This document shows positions 33,472 through 42,376 of a stretch of DNA of 64,000 bases, one piece after another. Position 1 is the stretch's first letter. Every line of letters begins with the position of its first letter. A program made the position numbers and the translations under genes. The DNA comes from Antilocapra americana (Eukaryota > Chordata > Mammalia > Artiodactyla > Antilocapridae). The notes under the pieces were generated by a model that saw only the letters and a program-made list of their open reading frames with translations, had not been told where the DNA came from and did not search any database. The stretch lies in NCBI GenBank assembly GCA_007570785.1, contig ML664174.1, positions 2,689,054-2,753,053 of the forward strand, in the 5' to 3' direction.

Positions 33472-33729
33472 TCAACTCTCACATCCATACATGACTGCTG
33501 CAAAAACCACAGCTTTGACTAGATGGGCCTTTGTCAGCAAAGTGATGTCTCTGCTTGTTAATACACTGTCTAGGTTGGTCATAGCTTTCCTTCCAAGGAG
33601 TAAGCAACTTCTAATTTCATGGCTGCAGTCACCATCTGCAGTGATTTTGGAGCCCAAGAAAATAAAGTCTGTCACTGTCTCCATTGTTTCCCCCTCTATT
33701 TGCCATGAAGTGATGGGACTGGAAGCCAT
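33472..33729 (-). pseudogene. BovB ORF2 C-terminal fragment
   Basis: An 85-codon open segment with FIFLGSKITADGDCSHEI and AHLVKAVVFAAVMYGCES. This is the region after the catalytic core of RTE-class reverse transcriptases. It is disconnected from the upstream part by frameshifts and the SINE insertion. Confidence 0.85.
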
Positions 33730-33921
33730 GATCTTAATTTTTTTTGAATGTTGAGTTTTAAGGCAGCCTTTTCACTTTCCTTTTTCACACTCATCAAGAG
33801 ACTCTAGTTTCTCTTAGCTTTCTGCCATTAGGCTGGTGTCACCTGCATATCTGAGGTTATTAATATTTCTCCCAGCAATCTTCATTCTAGCTTGTGCTTT
33901 ATCCAGCCTGGCATTTCTCAC

Positions 33922-34115
33922 AGTGGTGGTTTAGTCACTAAGTCGTGTCCAACTCTTATGACCCGCCAGGTTCCTCTGTCCATGGGGTTTTCCAGGCAAG
34001 AATACTGGAGTGGGTTACCATTTCCTTCTCCAGGGGATCTTACTGACCCAGGGATTGAACCCAGGTCTCCTGCACTGTAGGCAGTTTCTTTACTGACTGA
34101 GCTACCAGGGAAGCC
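33922..34115 (-). mobile_element. Bov-tA SINE nested in BovB
   Basis: Reverse-oriented SINE (TTTAGTCACTAAGTCGTGTC to TGAGCTACCAGGGAAGCCC). It separates BovB text ending GGCATTTCTCA from BovB text resuming TGTACTCTGCCTATAAG, so it inserted after the BovB. Confidence 0.93.
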
Positions 34116-34126
34116 CTGTACTCTGC

Positions 34127-34318
34127 CTATAAGTTAAATAAGAAGGGTGACAATGCACAGCCTTGATGTACTCCTTTCCCAATTTGGAACCAGTCTGTTG
34201 TTCCATGTCCAGTTCTTAACGTTGCTTCTTGACTTGCATACAGGTTTCTCAGGAGACAGGTAAGGTGGTTCAGTATTCCCATCTCTTGAAGAATTTTCCA
34301 CAGTTTGTTGTGATCCAC
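34127..34318 (-). pseudogene. BovB reverse transcriptase fragment
   Basis: A 63-codon segment including DHNKLWKILQEMGI and GVHQGCALSPFLFNL. The latter is the conserved block (GxxQGxxLSPxLFN) ahead of the catalytic YADD box of RTE reverse transcriptases. Truncated at both ends. Confidence 0.88.
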
Positions 34319-34334
34319 ACAGTCAAAGAACCAG

Positions 34335-35123
34335 AACCACTGTCAAATATTTACTGAGTGCCCACTATGGCTTAGGCATGCACTATGCACTGGATAATAA
34401 AAGTGAATGAGGTGGACCAGCCCCACCCTCATGGAGCTGACAATTGACTGGGCATCCAATCAGAGTACAGTGTGATAGATATGAGGAAATGGCCTCTCTG
34501 GGCCTCAGCTGCATCTGAAGTACAGGGGTAATATAACTTCATAAGACTGACACATAGATATATTAAACAGTCTTTATGGAGAATACAGGGCAAGAGTCTA
34601 ATAAATCCCTGCTTGGACAGAGGTAATTCCTTGCTTACCCAGTGCCCAGCTTCACTGACTCTTTGTTTTCTCAGGTAGGGTAACTTTTGTATACCCGTCC
34701 ATGGTCTGTTAGTCTTCCCCTCTAACTTACAACCATCAAAAACACCAATGAATTACTAAAAAGTCTTAACAAGTCTGTGAGAAAGGAAATGGCCAGGGGG
34801 ACATGCTCGCTTGATCCAGCCCTGCCTGAAACCCTTCCCAGGAAGTAGTGGTCAGTGGCCACTGGCCCAGTTCTCGATGGCCCCACAGAATGAGCACTTT
34901 GGCCACCCTTGATAAAACTTTTCTTCCCCTCCCACCTTCCCTTCCAATGGCTGCATCTTTCAGTGGGCTCTGCCTTTCATCAGTATGTGGAACAGTACCT
35001 GTCAACAATATGAGAATGGGCTAAGCAGGGCAAAGACCTTCCTCCCCATGCACCACAGCACCCACACAGCAAAGATGCGTCTTCTGCATTCCAGTAAGTG
35101 TGGGCCATGGATTCAGTGCTCAC
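34335..35123. other. RGS6 intron, no gene seen
   Basis: The first ~150 bp (TTTACTGAGTGCCCACTATG, CACCCTCATGGAGCTGACAA) look like an old, unnamed interspersed repeat. The rest is unique intron next to the donor of the exon at 35124. Confidence 0.45.
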
Positions 35124-35175
35124 CATAGTCCGTGTTTTCAGGTTCCCAGCAATTTGAAGGCCAGAAGTATGGGGC
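35124..35175 (-). CDS. RGS6: RGS6 exon, end of the DEP domain
   Basis: The 52-nt exon reads [17 protein letters not shown], then the first base of an Ala codon. The [14 protein letters not shown] motif closes the DEP domain of RGS6 and RGS7 and starts its helical extension; it differs from the RGS9 version. The acceptor is GGTCTTTTGCAG and the donor GTGAGC. It joins RFQ of the previous exon in phase 0 and GCC-Ile of the next in phase 1. Confidence 0.95.
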
Positions 35176-35525
35176 CTGCAAAAGACCATAGGTGTCAGGA
35201 CTGAGGATGCCAGCTTGTGCCCTCCCCTGCCGGGGGGCCCATGGGCAGCCCTCCCCCGGCCCAGGGAGGATCCCCCCCGACAGGCTCTGTCTGCACGTCC
35301 TTTGTGTTGACACTGCACCCTGACTCTTTCCTGTTCTTAGCATAGCCGAGGCCAGTCAACATTTTAATCTAAGTGTTGAGAAATAAAATCTCAGGGTCAG
35401 CCAAATGCAAAAATGAGAAGCTTTGTTTACAGGGCAAAAACTTCATATCCTGAAACAATAGCAGTCTAATGCAGGAGTCAGACAAGCATTGTTTACTGGG
35501 GCACATGCTCCAAGTTCCTTTATTG
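35176..35525. other. RGS6 intron, no gene seen
   Basis: GC-rich directly beside the exon (about 35210-35290), then AT-rich. Nothing recognised. Confidence 0.4.
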
Positions 35526-35935
35526 CTTTGCTATGGACTGAATGGTACCCTCTTGAATTTCTATGATGAAGCCTTAACCTACCCACTCCCCACCCCAGTG
35601 TGACTGTATGTGGAGTAAGGAAGTGATTAAGGTTAAATGAGATCACATGGGTGGGGCTCTGATCACACAGGATTAGTGTCCTATAAGAGGAAACACCAGA
35701 GGGCTAAAAACCTCTGTCACTATGTCTCTCTCGCTACCATGTTAGGACACAGTGAGAACTGATCATCTGAAAGTAAGGATGAAGGCTCTTCTCACAAACT
35801 GAACCCCACTTGAGGCTTAATCTTAGACTTCCAGCTTCAAGAGCTATGAGAAATTTCTGCTGTTTAAGCCACCCGGTCTATGGTATTGATATTTTCTTAT
35901 GGCAGCTGAAAAAACTCAGACATTCTTTGACCCTG
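35526..35935 (+). mobile_element. MaLR-type LTR, solo
   Basis: Starts GCTATGGACTGAATGGTACC, has GTGGGGCTCTGATCACACAG GATTAGTGTCC, CTACCATGTTAGGACACAGT GAGAA and ends TTTAAGCCACCCGGTCTATG GTATTGATATTTTCTTATGG. This is the layout of an ERVL-MaLR LTR. Subfamily not determined. Confidence 0.7.
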
Positions 35936-36091
35936 TCTGAAGAACTCCATTCCAAAGCCTTTTAGTTTAGACCTTGACACACCCCTTATGCTCTGCTCAA
36001 ATTCACTGTAGGACAGGATCTGAGAAAAGGAGAGGAAAATGTTTGGGAAGTGTTACTAGGTAGTGAGTAGAAATTTCACACCAAGAAGGTA

Positions 36092-36300
36092 ACATGATAT
36101 AGCAGAAGGATTAAGGACTTTGCTATCTGGCTGATCTAGGTTCCAATCAAGGCTGTCCCCTGGATTGACTAAATGTCCCATTAATTCTCTAGGTACCTTG
36201 GTTTTTGTATTGTAAAGTGGGTGATATTTATCCCCCCAAAGTTTGTTCTTCAGAATAAATTAGATATATGTAAAGCAACCAATGAATGGTAAATTCTCCA
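36092..36300 (+). mobile_element. MIR SINE
   Basis: ATGATATAGCAGAAGGATTA at the tRNA end, CTGATCTAGGTTCCAATCAA in the core and AAATTAGATATATGTAAAGC AACC near the 3' end, in MIR order. Confidence 0.6.
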
Positions 36301-36470
36301 CGAGGGCGTTTTACTATTATTGTGGGGGGGGGGCAAAAAATAGCACAGACAAGTTTGCTTTCCCAGAGGTGGTGGGAGGTAGGAGTTGCTTCCTTAACTA
36401 CCATCAGTTTTCTAGATAGTTCTAATCTGAGGTCAGATGATGAGAAGTAAAGGAGAGGCTGCAGGCCTAC

Positions 36471-36577
36471 CTGGAAACGATAAAAGGTGCCATCATCCTT
36501 CATGGTGAGAACATGGTCTGAGATGGGAAAGACGTAGCCCTGGGCAGCTATAAGGCTTCCCAAGTGTATTGCTTCAA
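36471..36577 (-). CDS. RGS6: RGS6 exon, core of the DEP domain
   Basis: The 107-nt exon completes a Val codon (G + TT), then reads [18 protein letters not shown] and [17 protein letters not shown], ending in phase 0. This is the DEP core; the [10 protein letters not shown] end is shared by RGS6 and RGS7. DEP binds the membrane anchor R7BP. The acceptor has a long pyrimidine tract (TTCTCTTTCTTCTGCCCTG TCCCTGCAG) and the donor is GTAGGC. From memory, human has Leu for this Ile (EALHLG), Phe for this Val (GYFFPIS) and Leu for this Met (VLTLKDD). Confidence 0.95.
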
Positions 36578-37330
36578 CTGCAGGGACAGGGCAGAAGAAA
36601 GAGAAGTTACTGCAAAACTGTCAGAATGCAGGGCTACTTAGATAAAGTGTAAGTGGGATGGGGTAGGGTGAGCAGAAAGGTAACTGCATGTCAATTGTCA
36701 TCACCCCCAAATCACAGCATGATTGGCTGATAACTTCTGAAATGACTGCACTGGGCTGGGCAGAGATATCAATGGTTGAAAAGGTCACACGTGTCTGGGA
36801 CTCCTGTGGATCCCAACTTTGAGCATCTGATATTGTTTACCCCCCAAGACTTCCAGAAAAAAGTCTAGCTTCCAGTTAGGATCATGGGCTCTGGTGTGGA
36901 AGTCTGTAAATAAGTGAGATGCTTCACGTAAAGTGCATGATAAGTGCTCAGTAAGTGCTGGCAGCCCTGAGTCATATTTTTAGTTTCATCCTTGTTTTTT
37001 CTTTTTTTAAAATCAGCACCTGCAATGAGTATACAGCCCACAGAGTCTTCAGACACACATTGCATTTCCTGACACGAGAATCCCACCAGCAATGAGGAGG
37101 GTATTACTGTTCTCTTATGGATAAAGAGGAATTAGAGGAAAAGAAGGTAGCGCATTGGGCAGTAGCATAGGGAGGTCAACCTAATACAAGCTTTGATATT
37201 TTTGCCACAACTTGTTGTTTTGTTGCTTTAGCACCAGCCATAAGTAGATTCTCATGAATAGTTAAGAATTTATATCGACTCTGAGAAGAGCTAAGAAAAA
37301 AGAAATTTAGATGGTTCTATCAGACATGAT
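36578..37330. other. RGS6 intron, no gene seen
   Basis: No named repeat except a possible AT-rich stretch near 37000. Nothing exon-like. Confidence 0.4.
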
Positions 37331-37553
37331 GTGTGCATGCTAAGTTGCTTCAGGCATGTCCAACCCTTTGTGACCCCATGGACTGTAGCCTGCCAGGATC
37401 CTCTGTCCATGGGATTCTCCAGGCAAGAATACTAGAGTGGGTTGCCATGCCCTCTTCCAGGGGATCTTCCCAACCCAGGGACTGAACCTGCATCTCTTAT
37501 GTCTTCTGCATTGGCAGGTGGGTTCTTTATCACTAGCGCCACCTGGGAAGCCC
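37331..37553 (-). mobile_element. Bov-tA SINE
   Basis: Reverse-oriented copy of the GTGCATGCTAAGTTGCTTCA type with ACTTATGTCTTCTGCATTGG-like B-box region. A 7-bp ACATGAT repeat (37324-37330, 37554-37560) may be its target-site duplication. Confidence 0.92.
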
Positions 37554-37715
37554 ACATGATAATCTTTCACAAGTATAAAAGTATTTTTGCAAATAAAAAT
37601 TAATTTTTGGCTGTAGAAATTATTGACATACTCAGGGAGTCTCTAGGAATTATTAATTTCATAAGTTCTGAAGCTTTTAAAGTGACTTGTATTGGCTTTT
37701 TTTGCAAACTTCTGG

Positions 37716-37813
37716 GGAGTTTTAGCAAGTAATTAAACCTCTTCATTGTGGTTCAGGCAATGTAGTTTTAAGGGCTGGCTCTAGAAGGCTGTTCCATGAC
37801 AGTGCTACAACTT
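37716..37813. repeat. 98-bp local repeat, copy 1
   Basis: Ungapped match to 40342-40439 with 8 differences in 98 (about 92 %). It contains CAAGTAATTAAACCTCTT and GGCTGGCTCTAGAAGGCTG. The flanks do not align apart from a short TATTGGCTTTTTTTGC-like tract. It does not resemble any repeat family I know. Confidence 0.9.
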
Positions 37814-38560
37814 TCAAGAGGTTGTATATGATCCCGTCATTTTGCGTATTGAGAATCTGCTATTCTTCTTTGGAAGAAGTGTATACACTTGCCACTGGTA
37901 GAACTGGAACAAACGTAATTGTATTTTACTTGCTTAGTGATGGCCAGTTTGGCTCTGAAATCTATACGCTTCAAGAACCATGAGTCCAGCCGAAAAGGGA
38001 AATTTCATCACCTGCTCTTTCTCTGGAGAAGGAAGAACAAAACCCAGTAAGAAGGGGACTTTCATGTCACCAGTCTGGAGCTAGGAGTCTCACTTCATTC
38101 TTCAAAAGGCTTGTGCTTAGAGATGCTGCAGACGGGAAGGAAGAAGGCAGGGAGGGCGGACTTTGGCTACCTGACTTCCCAGGGTCTTGGTTGGCCTCAT
38201 TTCTGCTGGTGAATTGTCCTTAACTCCTGCTCAACTACTTCTCAGAAGCCCAGACGGGTCCCAGACCTTGATATCCTCCCAAGGGCATCAAGGTATAACA
38301 GACCATGAGAGATAAGATCTGTATCATTCAGGATCTCTCACAGAAGCTTCGCTTATCAGAACCAGAGAATTCCTACAGCATGTTCTACCACTGGGTGGTT
38401 CAGGGCTCTCAGAATATACCATTGCTTCTGCTACTACTACCGCTGAAGATAATGATAAAATACTTGTCAGAAATATGATGATTACGCCAGAAGGGCAAAG
38501 AAAACAGTACTCTTGGAAGAGAAAAAAACCCACCATGAAGAAGGGTGACTCTACATCATG
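37814..38560. other. RGS6 intron, no gene seen
   Basis: Lies between the two local repeats. Nothing recognised. No counterpart of the RGS6 exon at 40717 was found here. Confidence 0.45.
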
Positions 38561-39020
38561 TCCTGAGGGAGGGGACTTCTTTTAGCTCCCCATCCCCACC
38601 TGACAAGGGCTTCCCAACACAGATGACCACACAGGTTCTTGAAAAATATAAATCTCTAATTTCTTCTGGCCTGGGCTTATCCTGAATGAATAAGCCCCTG
38701 TGTCTGTGGGAGACACTTCTATGTGTTCATCTAAACCTCTGTCCTCCATCCCCTGGGCAACAACTAGATTACACTTCCAGACCTTCCTGCAGTTGGGTGT
38801 GGATTGAGTTCTGACAAGAGAATGTGGGTGGAAATGACATATGCCATTTTCAGACTTGGACCATAAAAATGTCCTGTGTGTCCCTCCACATCCCCATCTA
38901 CTGGATGAAGGGAGAGAGGGCAGAGCCACAATGTGGAAGGAGTCTGGGATCCTGAACAGACATGAAGATTGATGCCCATTTGGGGCTCTGACCTGATTGA
39001 AAAATAAACTTGTGATATTG
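38561..39020. repeat. 460-bp near-identical direct repeat, copy 1
   Basis: Matches 41101-41560 at every base except 39011 (T here, C at 41551). The right half (about 38761-39015) reads as an old MaLR-type LTR: CCATAAAAATGTCCTGTGTG, GCAGAGCCACAATGTGGAAG GAGTCTGGG, GATTGAAAAATAAACT. Flanks diverge abruptly at both ends. It lies in the intron 3' of the 51-nt exon in gene sense. Confidence 0.97.
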
Positions 39021-39311
39021 TAGAGACTTACGCAGTCCAGTTTTCAGAAGCAGATAATCAGAAGTCCAGGCTGCATAAGGCAAACACTTAGGGTAGTCAA
39101 TATGGGTTCTTCCCTTAAAAGGATTAGCATTTATAGTTTTCACTTGCAGTTTCCGAACTTGACTAGAATTAAGAATTTCCTCTCGACATGAGAGTGGTCA
39201 CTAGTCATGATGGAGAGAAAGACTAGGTGTCACTTCTGTTCACGACCTACTTTTCTGGCACTCAGGTTTCTGGCAACTATGTTTAATTGAATTCTATGTA
39301 AATTATAAATT

Positions 39312-39524
39312 GGGCTTCCCTGGTGGCTCAAATGGTAAAGAATCTGCCTGCAATGCAAGAGACATGAGTTTGATCGCTGGATCAGGAAGATCCCCTGGAG
39401 AAGGGAATGGCAACCCACGCCAGGATTAATGCCTGGAGAATTCTACGGACAGAGGAGCCTGGTGGGCTACAGTTCATGGGGTTGAAAAGAGTTGGACACA
39501 GTTGAGTGAATAACACTTTCACTT
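39312..39524 (+). mobile_element. Bov-tA SINE
   Basis: Full-length copy from GGGCTTCCCTGGTGGCTCAA to GAATAACACTTTCACTT. Confidence 0.95.
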
Positions 39525-39545
39525 CCATTGTCAATGGTCTATTAA

Positions 39546-39825
39546 GGGCTTCCCGAGCCTTACGGCTCAGTGGCAGAGTCTGCCTGCCACTGCAGGACAC
39601 ATGAGTTTAAGTCTTGGCCCAGGAAGATCCCATGTGACAAGGAGCAACTAAGCCTATATGCCACAACTCCTGAGCCTGTGTTCTAGAGCCTGGAAGCTGC
39701 AACAAGAGAAGCCACCACAATGAGAAGCCTGCACCCCACAACTAGAGAAAAAAAGCCCTCTTAGCAACAAAGACTGAGCATAGCTCTCCACTGCCCAAAA
39801 ACTAACTAAAAATTACTAAAAAACA
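39546..39825 (+). mobile_element. CHR-1-type SINE with 9-bp target-site duplication
   Basis: The tRNA-like head (GGCTCAGTGGCAGAGTCTGC) is followed by the CHR-1 body (GGAGCAACTAAGCCTATATG CC, CTCCTGAGCCTGTGTTCTAG AGCC, CAACAAGAGAAGCCACC) and an A-rich tail. Flanked by GTCTATTAA (39537-39545 and 39826-39834). Confidence 0.92.
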
Positions 39826-39834
39826 GTCTATTAA

Positions 39835-40341
39835 TATTAAGAGCATCAGATTAAAATGCAGAAATGCTTGAGCTGTCATAGTGACTCCAGTAAGGAATCA
39901 CAGCTAAAGGTCAGACACCTAGACTGGGCAATTGAAAAATATCTTCAAAAAGCAGAGTAATTGAAGGCCATTTAATTTGAGGCAAGTAGATCTAATCCCC
40001 AAGAACATCAGAATACATTAGTGGGTGCTTGTAAATGTGACTTTCAGGCATCAGAATACTTAGTTAAGATTGGGAATGTATAACAACTTCAGAAAAGTTT
40101 ACTTACCTCGAATTTTATTTCTTTTCCTGGAACCCCCCCACCTCCCCCCCAACCTCCATTTTCTAATTATGCTTTAAAAATCAATTTTATTGCTTTTTTG
40201 CTGGTGGGAGCACAGATTTGAAAACTCCTTCATTGGCCAGGGTTTGCTGTTGTTTTTCTGGTGAGGTTTTCCTAATTGCATTGCACAATTAAAGTTGAAA
40301 AAAAATCACTCCTTCACTTCTTGCAGAAGCAGAGAACAGAA
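39835..40341. other. RGS6 intron, no gene seen
   Basis: AT-rich with a CCCCCCCACCTCCCCCCC run near 40133-40150. Nothing else recognised. Confidence 0.4.
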
Positions 40342-40439
40342 GGAGTCTTAGCAAATAATTAAACCTCTTAATTGTGGCTCAGGCAATCTAATTTTAAGAG
40401 CTGGCTCTAGAAGGCTGTTCCGTGACAGTGCTACAACTT
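40342..40439. repeat. 98-bp local repeat, copy 2
   Basis: Partner of 37716-37813. It lies 277 bp on the acceptor-distal (3', donor) side of the 51-nt RGS6 exon. It reads AAATAATTAAACCTCTTAATT where copy 1 has a G and a C. Confidence 0.9.
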
Positions 40440-40716
40440 ATCTTTAATTGCTGTGGCTAACCAGAGTCCACGTTATTGTATCAGGCTCTTTGGCATTCTA
40501 AATGGTTGCTCATTTCCTCCAAGGGTAATTTAAATTTAAAGCAGAAACTCAGTGGAGGAAATAAATTAATTCTGTTTGTAAATGGAGTGATTCCACATCT
40601 TGGAATTCACTTGTATAAGCCCAGTTCTCAGGAGGGTAGGAGAAACTGGTTTGGAAATTGGGTATGGTTTGTTCACTAATATTTTGTGGGTCAAGACAAG
40701 GTTGAGGGCCAAGTAC

Positions 40717-40767
40717 CTGGGTCCTCGATGGAAAGGTTCTTCATAAGCCACTGTACAATGTCCGTAC
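40717..40767 (-). CDS. RGS6: RGS6 exon, DEP domain helix (5'-most exon seen)
   Basis: The 51-nt exon completes a Gly codon, then reads TDIVQWLMKNLSIEDP and ends with the first base of a Val codon. This is a DEP helix, with the motif family (S/T)DIVQWLMKNLSIEDPVEA. The acceptor is GCTTTTCCGTTGCAG and the donor GTACTT. The length is a multiple of three with matching phases, so skipping it would keep the frame and remove 17 residues from DEP. The Thr is where I recall Ser in human. The exon sits between the two copies of the 460-bp repeat. The next upstream coding segment (..KIPSVVT in the family) was not found in the window. Confidence 0.93.
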
Positions 40768-41100
40768 CTGCAACGGAAAAGCAATTTCAATTGAAGACCT
40801 CACGGATGCTTAATTCTGTGCCAGAGGAAACATGGTTACCCAGGAGATCCCTAGGTCCAATTAACACACACCTAGAGAGCTAGATAATACTGATACTTTT
40901 CCATCCTAACCAGCTCTTTCCACCCATTGGTATGCTTCCATAGTCACAATCCCATTCTTTTCCTCAAAAAAGTCCACGTCTGATGACTCAGATGATCTTG
41001 TGTCCACATTCCTAGGGAGCTTCAGGAGGGGACTTCCTGGGGATACATATTTTGATGACAGGCTAGAAGACGTTTTATCACTCCTGCTCCCCTGAACATT
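40768..41100. other. Presumed upstream RGS6 intron, no feature recognised
   Basis: Contains the splice acceptor region of the exon at 40717-40767, otherwise unique-looking sequence. Confidence 0.45.
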
Positions 41101-41560
41101 TCCTGAGGGAGGGGACTTCTTTTAGCTCCCCATCCCCACCTGACAAGGGCTTCCCAACACAGATGACCACACAGGTTCTTGAAAAATATAAATCTCTAAT
41201 TTCTTCTGGCCTGGGCTTATCCTGAATGAATAAGCCCCTGTGTCTGTGGGAGACACTTCTATGTGTTCATCTAAACCTCTGTCCTCCATCCCCTGGGCAA
41301 CAACTAGATTACACTTCCAGACCTTCCTGCAGTTGGGTGTGGATTGAGTTCTGACAAGAGAATGTGGGTGGAAATGACATATGCCATTTTCAGACTTGGA
41401 CCATAAAAATGTCCTGTGTGTCCCTCCACATCCCCATCTACTGGATGAAGGGAGAGAGGGCAGAGCCACAATGTGGAAGGAGTCTGGGATCCTGAACAGA
41501 CATGAAGATTGATGCCCATTTGGGGCTCTGACCTGATTGAAAAATAAACTCGTGATATTG
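41101..41560. repeat. 460-bp near-identical direct repeat, copy 2
   Basis: Same orientation as copy 1 and offset by exactly 2540 bp. Both copies contain the same open frames on the minus strand, which are incidental. The alignment begins at TCCTGAGGGAGGGGACTTC and ends at GTGATATTG in both. Confidence 0.97.
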
Positions 41561-41629
41561 AAACCCAGGCATTTAAGAGTTATCTGTTTTAGTGTCTATT
41601 TACCTTAACTAATGTAAATCTTAAGAATC

Positions 41630-42110
41630 AGAAGGGACTTTTAAAACATATCTACTCCAACCCTAGCCAAGCATCATCCACAATACCCTGGATAAGAGGC
41701 GTTCTAATTTTCATTAAAAAAAAAAAAAAAGCAAACCAACAAACCCCAAGTGCCTGGAAACTCACAAATTCCTTCCTGGCAAGCCTATCGCAGTTGAATC
41801 ATCTTCAGTTTCTCTGAACTGAAATTGGCCCTTCTCTGAATTCCTCTCTTTGGTCTTAGTTTTGCCCTCTGATGATAGAGAGAAGAACTCAGACCTCTCA
41901 CTCTGTGAGACAGCCCTTCAGTTATATGGTCAGTACACTTAGTGTATCAGCAATGCTATCCTAGAATGTCCCCTGCTCCAGGTGAAACATGCCTGGATTC
42001 TTCAGCTCTTTCTTCCCATGATACGATTTGGGGATTCTCACCTTTGTGGTCAATATTCTCTGAATACAATTGCTTTTGTTTGCCTCCCTTTAAACGCGGC
42101 ACCTAGGACC
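41630..42110 (-). mobile_element. L3/CR1-like LINE fragment
   Basis: CTTAGTTTTGCCCTCTGATG, CTGTGAGACAGCCCTTCAGT, CCTGCTCCAGGTGAAACATG CC and CAGCTCTTTCTTCCCATGAT follow the reversed 3' part of CR1/L3. An A15 run (about 41717-41731) interrupts it. Confidence 0.5.
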
Positions 42111-42144
42111 AGTGTTCTCAGGAAAGTGCAGTTCATGTGGGGGT

Positions 42145-42364
42145 GAAAGTGAAAGGGCAGTTGCTAAGTCGTGCCCCACTCTTGGTGACCCCATGGATGG
42201 TAGACATAGACCACCAGGCTCCTCTGTCCATGGAATTCTCCAGGCAAGAGTACTGGAGTGGGTTGCCATTTCCTTCTCCAGGGGATCTTCCCGACCCAGG
42301 GATCAAACCTGGGTCTCCCACATTGCAGGCAGTTTCTTTACCTTCTAAGCCACAAGGGAAGCCC
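42145..42364 (-). mobile_element. Bov-tA SINE with 12-bp target-site duplication
   Basis: Reverse-oriented full copy with a small duplication (GTAGACATAGACCACCAGG). Flanked by TCATGTGGGGGT (42133-42144 and 42365-42376). Confidence 0.95.
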
Positions 42365-42376
42365 TCATGTGGGGGT

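Larger units (their letters stand above)
33075..34324 (-). mobile_element. BovB LINE, 5'-truncated, with target-site duplication and nested SINE
   Basis: About 1.06 kb of BovB 3' sequence, with a Bov-tA inserted inside it. Bracketed by AAAGAACCAG (33065-33074 and 34325-34334). It carries the C-terminal half of the RTE reverse transcriptase on the minus strand, with frame breaks. Confidence 0.94.
2220..40767 (-). other. RGS6: RGS6 gene segment (ten internal coding exons and nine introns)
   Basis: Regulator of G-protein signalling 6 belongs to the R7 family. It accelerates GTP hydrolysis by Gi/o alpha subunits and works as an obligate dimer with G-beta-5, anchored through its DEP domain by R7BP. 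The ten exons seen encode most of DEP, the helical extension, the linker and the GGL domain. All boundaries are AG acceptor / GT donor on the minus strand, and reading phases agree at all nine junctions. From 5' to 3' the introns are about 4.1, 1.3, 8.4, 4.2, 2.6, 2.6, 1.9, 1.1 and 11.6 kb. The 5' exons, promoter and RGS domain lie outside the window. RGS7 was considered; the linker VYGVTEES and GGL residues [17 protein letters not shown] fit RGS6. Confidence 0.93.

Noticed and set aside
33083..33754. 223-codon plus-strand frame
   Set aside because: It is the antisense of BovB; the meaningful frame is on the minus strand.
37814..38560. A duplicated copy of the 51-nt exon between the left members of the two local repeats
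   Set aside because: Searched because the repeats flank the exon on the other side; no TDIVQWL-like segment is present.
38561..39020. The 460-bp repeat as two LTRs of one provirus
   Set aside because: No viral internal region lies between the copies; that interval holds host intron, two SINEs and an RGS6 exon. The LTR-like text covers only the right half of each unit.
2220..40767. RGS7 instead of RGS6
   Set aside because: DEP and helical extension fit both, but the linker (VYGVTEES...[10 protein letters not shown]) and GGL segment ([37 protein letters not shown]) fit RGS6 and differ from RGS7 as I know it.
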